A program made the translations under genes and the position numbers. From UBA11512 sp964623895 (lineage in GTDB: Bacteria > Bacillota > Clostridia > Oscillospirales > CAG-272), in contig CAZUWA010000018.1 of the NCBI GenBank assembly GCA_964623895.1, positions 1 through 30,063 on the forward strand: a stretch of DNA of 30,063 bases, read 5' to 3'. The notes under the pieces were generated by a model. It saw only the letters and a list, made by a program, of their open reading frames with translations. It was not told where the DNA came from and made no database searches. Shown here piece after piece: positions 14,723 to 21,955 of the stretch (its first letter is position 1; every line of letters begins with the position of its first letter).

Positions 14723-16921
14723 ATGGCTAAAAGAAAAGCAAAAATGGCGGAACCGGAATTTGATGTTAATACGGTGGCACCTGTCAAAGATCAGGTCATT
14801 ACCGATACCATTGAAACAAACTACATGCCATACGTTATGAGCGTGATCATCTCCAGAGCCATTCCGGAGATCGACGGTTTCAAGCCTGCACACAGAAAAT
14901 TGCTTTATACCATGTACAAAGAAGGATTGATGTCCGGACCGAGGACAAAATCCGCAAATGTTGTCGGCGCGACCATGCGTCTCAATCCACACGGCGATGC
15001 CGCGATATACGAAACGATGGTTCGCCTAACAAGAGGAAATGAAGCGCTTCTTCACCCTTTTGTTGACAGTAAGGGCAGTTTCGGTAAGCACTACAGTGGA
15101 GATGCTTATGCGGCATCTCGTTACACCGAAGTGCGTCTTGATCCGTTCTGTGCCGAACTGTTCTCCGGCATTGATAAAAATGCCGTTGATATGATCGATA
15201 ACTATGACGGCACGATGAAGGAGCCGGTTCTTTTGCCGACGACTTTTCCGAACATTCTTGTTACACCCAATATGGGTATTGCCGTTGGCATGGCGAGCAG
15301 GATATGTTCCTTTAACCTTGAGGAGATTTGTGAAGGTACGATTGAAGTCCTAAAAAATCCTTCCGTGGATGTTGACAAAATGCTTGATATCATCAAAGGA
15401 CCGGATTTTTCCGGAGGGGGAGATGTAGTATATTCGAGAGAAGCAATGACCGAGGTATATACTGCCGGTGTAGGATCTATTCGTGTTCGCGCGCGATACA
15501 GATATGACAAAGAGTCCAACTGCATTGAGGTCTACGAGATCCCCTATTCCACAACTATTGATGCTATTATCAAAAAGATGATCGAACTCATCAAAGAGGG
15601 CAAGTTGAAAGAGATCATTGATGTTCGTGATGAGATCGACTTAAGCGGTTTTAAGCTGACTATTGATCTACGTCGCGGTACAGATCCGGACAAGCTCATG
15701 GCAAAGCTTTATAAATGTACCCCTCTTGAGGACAACTTCTCTGCAAACTTCAATGTGCTGATCAATTCGACACCTAAGACTTTAGGTATCATTGATATTC
15801 TGAAAGAATGGATCGCTTTCAGAATGGAATGCGTTAAGAGAGAATTGACATATGAACTGGGTAAAAAGCAAGACAAACTGCATTTGCTCATTGGTCTTGC
15901 GAAGATCCTTCTTGACATTGATAAAGCAATCAGGATCATTAGAGAGACAAAAGTCGAAAAAGACGTTGTACCGAATCTGATGGTCGGCTTTGATATTGAT
16001 CAGATCCAAGCGGATTACATCGCGGAAATCAAATTGCGTCACCTCAACAGAGAGTATATTCTTGATCGTGTGGCTGAGATCGAAGAACTGAAAAAGCAGA
16101 TCGAAGAATTCGAATCGATCATTGCAAGTGAAAAAAAACTGAAAAATTACATTGCAAATCAATTAAAAACTGTCAAGGAAAAGTATAAGCAGCCTCGGCG
16201 TACCGGTATCATTTACGAGCATGAAGTGACGGAATTCGTTGAAGAAGTAACTGTCGAAACTTATCCTGTCAGACTGGTCTTTACCAAACAGGGATACTTC
16301 AAAAAAATCACGATGCAATCATTGCGTATGAATGATGAACAAGCAGTTAAGGAAGGTGATGAGGTATTATTGAGTTTTAATGCAGATAATACCGACGAAT
16401 TACTCTTCTTCTCTGATCAAGGCAAGTGTTATAAATCAAAAGCAGATGATTTTGAAAACGGAAAGGCATCGTCATTCGGCGATTATGTTGCAGCAAAACT
16501 CGGTTTCGACAAAAACGAACGATGCATTTTCATGGTTGCGCTAAAGGAATATTCCGAAAAGGTAAATTTGGTGTTCCTCTTTTCAAACGGTAAGGGCGTG
16601 AAGATTCCGCTTTCGGCGTACGAAACAAAAGGACCGCGCAAAAAACTCACCGGCGCTTATTCGACGGTAGCTCCAATCATCGGAATATTTTTGGAGGATG
16701 AAAAACCGGTAGAATTTATGATGATCTCATCTGATAGTAGGGCGATACAGCTCTCTTCTGCGCTTTTGCCCGTCAAAACTACCCGTACAGCATCCGGAGT
16801 ATCGGTCATGTCGCTAAAAAAAGACGCCACCATCAGCGAAATTACCCTTGATACCGAAAGATTTGCAGGTACGCGCTCATATAAGAAAATCAAAATTCCG
16901 GCAACAGGCATTCCGTTTTGA
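14723..16921 (+). CDS. parC: Type IIA DNA topoisomerase subunit A, topoisomerase IV (ParC)-like
   Basis: The 732-residue breakage-reunion subunit passes one DNA duplex through another, with a GyrB/ParE partner that is not in this window. The winged-helix core is at about 30-150, with the catalytic Tyr134 in AASRYTEVRL preceded by Arg133. GFKPAHRKLLYTMY (52-65) and NPHGDAAIYETMVR (88-101) are typical. A coiled-coil arm and a beta-pinwheel C-terminal domain (about 505-732) follow. No QRRGGKG GyrA box is seen and the chain is about 100 residues shorter than GyrA, so ParC is favoured. The position matching E. coli GyrA Ser83 is Ala93, while Asp87 corresponds to Glu97. The ATG at 14723 has AAGGA 14 bases upstream, rather far; the ATG at 14744 is an alternative. 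Confidence 0.9.
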   Translation: MAKRKAKMAEPEFDVNTVAPVKDQVITDTIETNYMPYVMSVIISRAIPEIDGFKPAHRKLLYTMYKEGLMSGPRTKSANVVGATMRLNPHGDAAIYETMVRLTRGNEALLHPFVDSKGSFGKHYSGDAYAASRYTEVRLDPFCAELFSGIDKNAVDMIDNYDGTMKEPVLLPTTFPNILVTPNMGIAVGMASRICSFNLEEICEGTIEVLKNPSVDVDKMLDIIKGPDFSGGGDVVYSREAMTEVYTAGVGSIRVRARYRYDKESNCIEVYEIPYSTTIDAIIKKMIELIKEGKLKEIIDVRDEIDLSGFKLTIDLRRGTDPDKLMAKLYKCTPLEDNFSANFNVLINSTPKTLGIIDILKEWIAFRMECVKRELTYELGKKQDKLHLLIGLAKILLDIDKAIRIIRETKVEKDVVPNLMVGFDIDQIQADYIAEIKLRHLNREYILDRVAEIEELKKQIEEFESIIASEKKLKNYIANQLKTVKEKYKQPRRTGIIYEHEVTEFVEEVTVETYPVRLVFTKQGYFKKITMQSLRMNDEQAVKEGDEVLLSFNADNTDELLFFSDQGKCYKSKADDFENGKASSFGDYVAAKLGFDKNERCIFMVALKEYSEKVNLVFLFSNGKGVKIPLSAYETKGPRKKLTGAYSTVAPIIGIFLEDEKPVEFMMISSDSRAIQLSSALLPVKTTRTASGVSVMSLKKDATISEITLDTERFAGTRSYKKIKIPATGIPF

Positions 16922-16958
16922 TGCTTGCACGCCGCTATGTTGAGTAAGGAGAATCAAG

Positions 16959-17549
16959 ATGGTTCGATTTTTTAAGAACAAAAAATACCGTAATATTTTT
17001 ATCGCGATCGTTATTGCGCTTTCGGTCATGTTATCATTTGCTGTGACAGTTTGGGCGGTAGAAACAAGTGGAAACACCTTGGTGCTCGTTTCAAAGGACT
17101 ATATTGACAACTATTTGATGCCCAAGATCGAAGAACAGGCATCGGCACTGTCTTCATTAGACAGCAAATACCAACTGTTACAGCAGAGTTACATGACACT
17201 TTTGGACAGTTACAATCAGTTGATCGAGTCAGGAGGTATCGGCGGTTCTGTAACAGCAACAGCATCCGGTTACACACGCATCAAGCTAGAAGCAGGAAAG
17301 ACCATCTATCCCACAGGGGAAAATCAAGTCTGCATTGAGATCATTCTGGAAAAGGGAAGTGCTGCGGTCGTTACGACCGTTGAGTCGGAAACGGTTTTGG
17401 ATGCGACACAGGGCGCGGGGCTCAAGAACGGCACGGAGATCATCGAGGGACACTATCTTGTCGTTCCCTGCGCAAATATCGGCACGGGCATCTCTGCCGT
17501 CAATGCCGATGCATGGATCTTGGTAAGGGGGGAATATACCATTGAATAA
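16959..17549 (+). CDS. Secreted or membrane-anchored protein with coiled coil, unknown function
   Basis: I do not recognise this 196-residue protein. Residues 1-33 are a basic stretch followed by a strong hydrophobic helix ending in VWAVE, a signal peptide or N-terminal anchor. Residues 45-90 are a likely coiled coil (KIEEQASALSSLDSKYQLL). A Gly/Ser linker (SGGIGGSVTATASG) leads to a compact C-terminal domain (104-196) rich in beta-type sequence, with LEAGKTIYPTGE and two cysteines (Cys124, Cys171). AAGGAG precedes the ATG at good spacing, 37 bases after parC. Its stop overlaps the start of the next small gene. Position before a SpoIID-family gene suggests an envelope role, perhaps in sporulation or wall remodelling; this is inference from context only. 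Confidence 0.85.
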   Translation: MVRFFKNKKYRNIFIAIVIALSVMLSFAVTVWAVETSGNTLVLVSKDYIDNYLMPKIEEQASALSSLDSKYQLLQQSYMTLLDSYNQLIESGGIGGSVTATASGYTRIKLEAGKTIYPTGENQVCIEIILEKGSAAVVTTVESETVLDATQGAGLKNGTEIIEGHYLVVPCANIGTGISAVNADAWILVRGEYTIE

Positions 17550-17673
17550 CAAGCACGACAATAAGTCATCGATGTCTTTTTCGACAAGGCTGATCTGTCT
17601 GATCCTTGCCACACTGATGGTACTCAGCGCCGTCACATTGTTGCTTACCTTTATCTTTGGAAATCTTCTTTGA
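17542..17673 (+). CDS. Small single-pass membrane protein, 43 residues, TTG start
   Basis: A TTG start at 17542 sits 9 bases after AGGGGGG and overlaps the end of the preceding gene by 8 bases in another frame, so translation is probably coupled. The product has a polar N-terminus (NNKHDNKSSMSFSTR) and one hydrophobic helix of about 25 residues ending LLLTFIFGNLL. No family is recognised. The SpoIID-like gene starts 33 bases downstream. Its role may be as a membrane partner of the flanking envelope proteins, an inference. Short length and the non-ATG start are why automated annotation could miss it. Confidence 0.6.
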   Translation: MNNKHDNKSSMSFSTRLICLILATLMVLSAVTLLLTFIFGNLL

Positions 17674-17706
17674 TCACACTATATTTGAAATCGAGGGTAG
17701 AACACC

Positions 17707-20148
17707 GTGAACAGTCTATTTTATGTAAAAGGGAATTTCGACCGCACTGTTCGTCGGGGTGCTTCCCTTGTTCTTTGTTGCTTACTCATTCTGACCGCTG
17801 TTGCGGTCGCTTGTGAGGGACGCGACACTTCTTTTTCTTCCAACGCAACCGAATACATTGAGCCGTTGGTTCGTGTCGGACTGCGGTTGCAGGACGATGA
17901 CGATTATAACAAACCATATACGCTGAATGCGCCCGTCTCCGGATTTCAATTCGGCACTCTTACACTCCAAGATGATTTTTTTACTGCAATCGGCACATCC
18001 CACGCCGAGAAATTGACCGCATCTCTTGACTTTGGAAATTATATTGATATTTCCACTGTATCTCAGGGAGAACAGGTCTACAACGATGCTTCTTCGGAAG
18101 GAATATCCTTTTTAAATAACTTATTCTCTGATAACGCGCCGCGCCCTTCCTACAAGACAGAAAAGTATTATCGGATCGGACCGTATCAGACGATAGAAGA
18201 ATTGCAGGCTGCTTTGGAAAGTAATATTATGGATGCTTTGGCAGCATCAACCACTACCATGGAATTTGTACCGATAACCGATGGCGGACTGCACTATTTA
18301 AGGTTGTATACCCTGTCGATCGATGGTACGGACTTGCCGCTTACCGAAGATGCTTTAGATATTCTCAAACTGATCTTTGCAGACTATCAGGTTCAGGTAG
18401 AGTATCATACCGCCTGTACTTACATCGTCGGTCCATATAATACAGAAGAAGCTGCAATGAATGTTTTGAGTGGAGATATCGTTTCGGATATACTGACCGA
18501 TCTTTCCTGCGCAATGTTAGCAAGTGTCGCTTCTGCTGAAGATGGAAAGTACTATATCTATGTTTCTGCGCTGATCCTCTCCGACGAATCTTTGGAAATG
18601 GGAACAGAACGTGCGGAAGAACTGGTTCAAAATATTTTCTACAGCGGGCATTTGAAAAAAGTTTTTTCCGGATACCATAATGGAAACTGTTTTAGAATGG
18701 GACCGTTTTCTTCAATTGAGGAAGCGGAATATCTGATGGAAAATCATATTAAACATCTATTTGCATCGTCAGGGGTTTCTGCGACTCTTTCTTTCTGTAA
18801 AAGTGACGACAGCTCGGTACTTCTGACTGATGAAGCCAATGCTGCAATATTTTCCTTTTCTGCAACAGATTCCGCCCTTGCAATGGCTGTAAAGACTGTC
18901 AAGTCGGAGGATGTTTTCCTTTCGGTAGAAGAATACCGTTATATCGAAACAATTGAATTCAGACGAAGTTACGATTCCTCTCTCGAATCATCTACGCTCG
19001 GCGTTGTGACCGTTCTTCCCTTGGAGCAATATGTCGCATGTGTTTGCGGCTATGAGGTTTTTGGTTCGTGGCCGGTAGGAACACAGGAAGCGTTTGCGGT
19101 ACTTGTTCGTACATATACTATTCAGAACATTGAGAAGGGCAACAAAAAGCACAAATCTGATTTTTGCGATCTATGTGATACCACCTGTTGCCAAGTGTAT
19201 AACGGAAACGCGCGAGTCACAGAGAATATTAAAGCCGGTGTCAATTCCACAAGTGGGTTGGTTCTTGCGACCGACAATCAGATCACTTCCGTAAACTATT
19301 TTTCGGTTCCCGGCGGAACGACCATTACGGCAAGCGATTGTTGGGGTGGTTCTACCTACGATCTACTCCCCAAACCGTCACCTTGGGCGCAGTATAAGAA
19401 TTATGCCCCCTATACGACTACAGCCGAATGGCAGAAGGAATATACGGGTGTAGAACTATATCAAAAAGTCAAGAATAGACTGAAGAACATCAAGGGTGAA
19501 ATTACTGATGTTAAGATTACGCAATATTGTACCGAATCTGATTATGTCTATAAACTGACTTTTACCGATATATACGGAAATACCGGTACCATCACCAATG
19601 CCGACACCATTCGTGTAACGCTTGGTCTGAACAGCGCCTGCTTCTCCGTAGGCAAAAACGGCGAAACCGTGACTTACCCCGAGTATAGTCTTGATTGCTT
19701 TCCATCCATCTATTCGGAGGGATATTCCGGCTACGGAGAATACTGTAAAACTACCGATGAAAATATCAAAGTGATCCTTGGAGACGGAAGTCTTAATTCA
19801 TTGCGTAGTTTTTCCTCACACAGTGTTTTGAACGCTGCAGGTAAGATCGATCTCTTTGATCTTTTCTCTGTAAACTTAAAAGTATTGACAAACGCAAACG
19901 ACATAACCGTAAACGAACAAGGTCTTCCTGACATTCTCAACGGCAAGACCGTATGCAATATTCGTTCGATCACCATCTCCGGCAGTGAAGGAAAATTTAT
20001 ATTTGTCGGTAAAGGGCGCGGGCACGGTGTAGGCGTTCCGCAATATGCCATTTGGGATCTTACAAAATTAGGGTATGACTATGAGACGATCCTGAAATAC
20101 TACATCAACAACTGCGAACTGGTCAACTTAAACGAACTTGGCATTTGA
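17707..20148 (+). CDS. SpoIID/LytB domain protein with three SPOR-like repeats, exported
   Basis: An 813-residue exported protein. Residues 1-36 are a signal peptide or anchor (LVLCCLLILTAVAVAC). Three SPOR-like repeats are visible: YYRIGPYQTIEEL (154-166), YIVGPYNTEEAAM (239-251) and FRMGPFSSIEEAEYL (329-343). Such domains bind glycan strands lacking stem peptides. The SpoIID domain spans about 425-800: LPLEQYVACVCGYE with catalytic Glu450, a Cys-rich CDLCDTTCCQVY (487-498), and RGHGVGVPQY (771-780). SpoIID is the lytic transglycosylase that makes and removes denuded glycan during engulfment. Here the usual CDTTHCQ reads CDTTCCQ. The usual SpoIID is about 340 residues, so this is a long variant. 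The GTG start follows GAGGG. It is probably not SpoIID itself but a paralogue. It lies in an operon with two ATP-grasp genes. Confidence 0.88.
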   Translation: MNSLFYVKGNFDRTVRRGASLVLCCLLILTAVAVACEGRDTSFSSNATEYIEPLVRVGLRLQDDDDYNKPYTLNAPVSGFQFGTLTLQDDFFTAIGTSHAEKLTASLDFGNYIDISTVSQGEQVYNDASSEGISFLNNLFSDNAPRPSYKTEKYYRIGPYQTIEELQAALESNIMDALAASTTTMEFVPITDGGLHYLRLYTLSIDGTDLPLTEDALDILKLIFADYQVQVEYHTACTYIVGPYNTEEAAMNVLSGDIVSDILTDLSCAMLASVASAEDGKYYIYVSALILSDESLEMGTERAEELVQNIFYSGHLKKVFSGYHNGNCFRMGPFSSIEEAEYLMENHIKHLFASSGVSATLSFCKSDDSSVLLTDEANAAIFSFSATDSALAMAVKTVKSEDVFLSVEEYRYIETIEFRRSYDSSLESSTLGVVTVLPLEQYVACVCGYEVFGSWPVGTQEAFAVLVRTYTIQNIEKGNKKHKSDFCDLCDTTCCQVYNGNARVTENIKAGVNSTSGLVLATDNQITSVNYFSVPGGTTITASDCWGGSTYDLLPKPSPWAQYKNYAPYTTTAEWQKEYTGVELYQKVKNRLKNIKGEITDVKITQYCTESDYVYKLTFTDIYGNTGTITNADTIRVTLGLNSACFSVGKNGETVTYPEYSLDCFPSIYSEGYSGYGEYCKTTDENIKVILGDGSLNSLRSFSSHSVLNAAGKIDLFDLFSVNLKVLTNANDITVNEQGLPDILNGKTVCNIRSITISGSEGKFIFVGKGRGHGVGVPQYAIWDLTKLGYDYETILKYYINNCELVNLNELGI

Positions 20149-20163
20149 TGTAAAGGAGGCAAT

Positions 20164-21027
20164 ATGCTTAACGGCATATTTGTTATTAACAGTTTTTTGG
20201 TTTCCTGGAAATTTCAGGAACTTTATGAGTTTTTTAAGCGCGCTGCGGAAGATGCCGGCATTTCATTGTCTGTAGCATCCGCTGCAGATCTGCTCGCTCC
20301 TGTTGGACAAAAAATAGCTGTAGATGCCGATTTTGTGCTTTTTTGGGATAAAGATATTCCTTTGGCAAAACGGCTTGAACAGCAAGGTTTGCGCACTTTC
20401 AACAGTGCTGATGCAATCCTTTGCTGTGACGACAAAGCGCTAACTGCACAAGCAATTGCCGACAAAGGATTACCTGCTCCCAAAACAGTCATCGCGCCTA
20501 AGACTTTTTCTAATATCGGATACAGTGATTTTCGCTTTTTAGATCGAGCGGAAGTACTTCTTGGCTATCCGCTCATCATCAAGCATCGTTTCGGCTCTTT
20601 TGGTGCGCAGGTTTTTCTTGCACAAGATCGAAACAAAGCGGAAAAGATTTTAGCATCAGCCGGTGGGAATGAAGTTCTTCTTCAGGAGTTTATCGCAGAA
20701 AGCAAAGGAAGAGATCTGCGTATCAACATTGTCGGTGAAGAGATGAGAGGTTGTCTTTTACGTTACAACGACCACGATTTCCGTTCCAATATTACTGCAG
20801 GCGGATCAATGAAAGAATATCATCCATCAAGAGAAGCCATCGACCTCGCTATCGCCGCTACCAAAGCGGTCGGCGTGGATTTTGCCGGAGTGGATGTGTT
20901 GTTCGGAAAGGATGGCCCGATCCTTTGCGAAGTCAACGCCAGCCCGCATTTCAAAACTACTTATCAAGCAACCGGCATCAATCTCGCAAATGAGATCCTT
21001 TCCTATATTAAAGGAGAAATGAGATGA
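20164..21027 (+). CDS. RimK-like ATP-grasp ligase A
   Basis: The 287-residue cytosolic protein belongs to the RimK-like ATP-grasp group, enzymes that join an amino acid to a carboxylate or peptide through an acyl phosphate. The N-terminal 95 residues are the pre-ATP-grasp domain. FNSADAILCCDDKALTAQ (79-96) is followed by the ATP-binding Lys140 (LIIKHRFGSFGAQVFL), a glycine-rich loop at 144-150, RDLRINIVG (183-191) and DFRSNITAGG (205-214). The metal ligands Glu256 and Asn258 are in CEVNASPHF. AAAGGAGG lies directly before the ATG. The stop overlaps the next ligase's start by 4 bases (ATGA). Substrate is unknown: RimK, LysX, MptN and CofF share this core. Its position after a SpoIID-like gene makes a wall or spore peptide substrate attractive but unproven. 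Confidence 0.88.
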   Translation: MLNGIFVINSFLVSWKFQELYEFFKRAAEDAGISLSVASAADLLAPVGQKIAVDADFVLFWDKDIPLAKRLEQQGLRTFNSADAILCCDDKALTAQAIADKGLPAPKTVIAPKTFSNIGYSDFRFLDRAEVLLGYPLIIKHRFGSFGAQVFLAQDRNKAEKILASAGGNEVLLQEFIAESKGRDLRINIVGEEMRGCLLRYNDHDFRSNITAGGSMKEYHPSREAIDLAIAATKAVGVDFAGVDVLFGKDGPILCEVNASPHFKTTYQATGINLANEILSYIKGEMR

Positions 21028-21869
21028 ACGGTTGGCTGATCTACGATCAAAAAGGATTGGAAAGAAATCGTTGGTTTATTGAAACTCTTTGTGTGACGGC
21101 GACCGAGCAAGGCTTGAACCTTCATCTCATCAAGGCGGAGTCGCTCTCCTTCGGAATCAAAAACGGCAACACATTTTTGGCTTATAACGGAAGGGAAGTA
21201 TGCCCGCCTGATTTTGCACTGGTGCGCACGATCGCTCCGTTTCTTTCGCTTCAACTTGAAAAAATGGGCGTTCGACTTTTCAACTCCGCAAAGGTATCGA
21301 CGATCTGTAATGACAAACGAATAACGCACCTGTGTTTTGCCGATATTGGGGTACCCATGGCGGACACCGCGTTTTTGGAGTCATTTTCGACAGATTTTGC
21401 ACAATTTGATTATCCTTCTGTTTTAAAATCTTCATCAGGTCACGGTGGAAGCGAAGTGTTTCTGGTCTCTTCCAAAGAAGATGCGGCAATACACGCAGGG
21501 GCGTTTCACGATCAGCACTGTCTGTTGCAAAAGCCTGTCATACTCGGAAAAGATGTGCGCGTATATCTCTTAGACGGCGAGATCCTTGCAACGTTCGAGC
21601 GCTGTTCGGCGACCGATTTCAGAAGCAATTTCTCGCTTGGCGGTACTGCTTGTCTGACAACGCCGACGCCGGATATGCTGAATATCATCAAAAAAGTAAT
21701 ACGCCAACTGTCCCCTTGGTTTGTGGGTGTCGATTTTACCTTTGATCAGAACGGGACGCCTCTTTTGAATGAGATCGAAGATATTGTCGGAATGCGTATG
21801 CTCTATAAATTCACTGACATTGAGATTCACCGTCACCTGATCCTCTCATTAAAAAATCATCTCGCTTAA
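21024..21869 (+). CDS. RimK-like ATP-grasp ligase B
   Basis: A second ATP-grasp protein, 281 residues, a diverged paralogue of the one before it, with the same order of motifs: FNSAKVSTICNDKRITH (86-102), Lys135 (YPSVLKSSSGHGGSEVFLV), GKDVRVYLLDG (175-185) and DFRSNFSLGG (198-207). The C-terminal metal motif is LLNEIEDIVG (247-256), unlike the EVNASP of the first copy, so the acceptor end of the active site probably differs. The 4-base ATGA overlap implies coupled translation and near-equal amounts, consistent with a heteromeric enzyme or two successive ligation steps. A terminator follows directly. The function is not known to me; the fold assignment is firm. Confidence 0.88.
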   Translation: MNGWLIYDQKGLERNRWFIETLCVTATEQGLNLHLIKAESLSFGIKNGNTFLAYNGREVCPPDFALVRTIAPFLSLQLEKMGVRLFNSAKVSTICNDKRITHLCFADIGVPMADTAFLESFSTDFAQFDYPSVLKSSSGHGGSEVFLVSSKEDAAIHAGAFHDQHCLLQKPVILGKDVRVYLLDGEILATFERCSATDFRSNFSLGGTACLTTPTPDMLNIIKKVIRQLSPWFVGVDFTFDQNGTPLLNEIEDIVGMRMLYKFTDIEIHRHLILSLKNHLA

Positions 21870-21870
21870 A

Positions 21871-21907
21871 AAGCATCGGAACAATCTGTTTCGGTGCTTT
21901 TTTCTTT
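21871..21907 (+). terminator. Terminator of the tsaC-to-ATP-grasp operon
   Basis: AAGCATCGGAACA (21871-21883) pairs with TGTTTCGGTGCTT (21887-21899), with two G-U wobbles, followed by a T-rich run. It begins 2 bases after the second ligase stop. Confidence 0.9.
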
Positions 21908-21955
21908 TCTTTTTGAATATACTGAATCAATCATCAAAGAGCGAGAAGGTATCAT

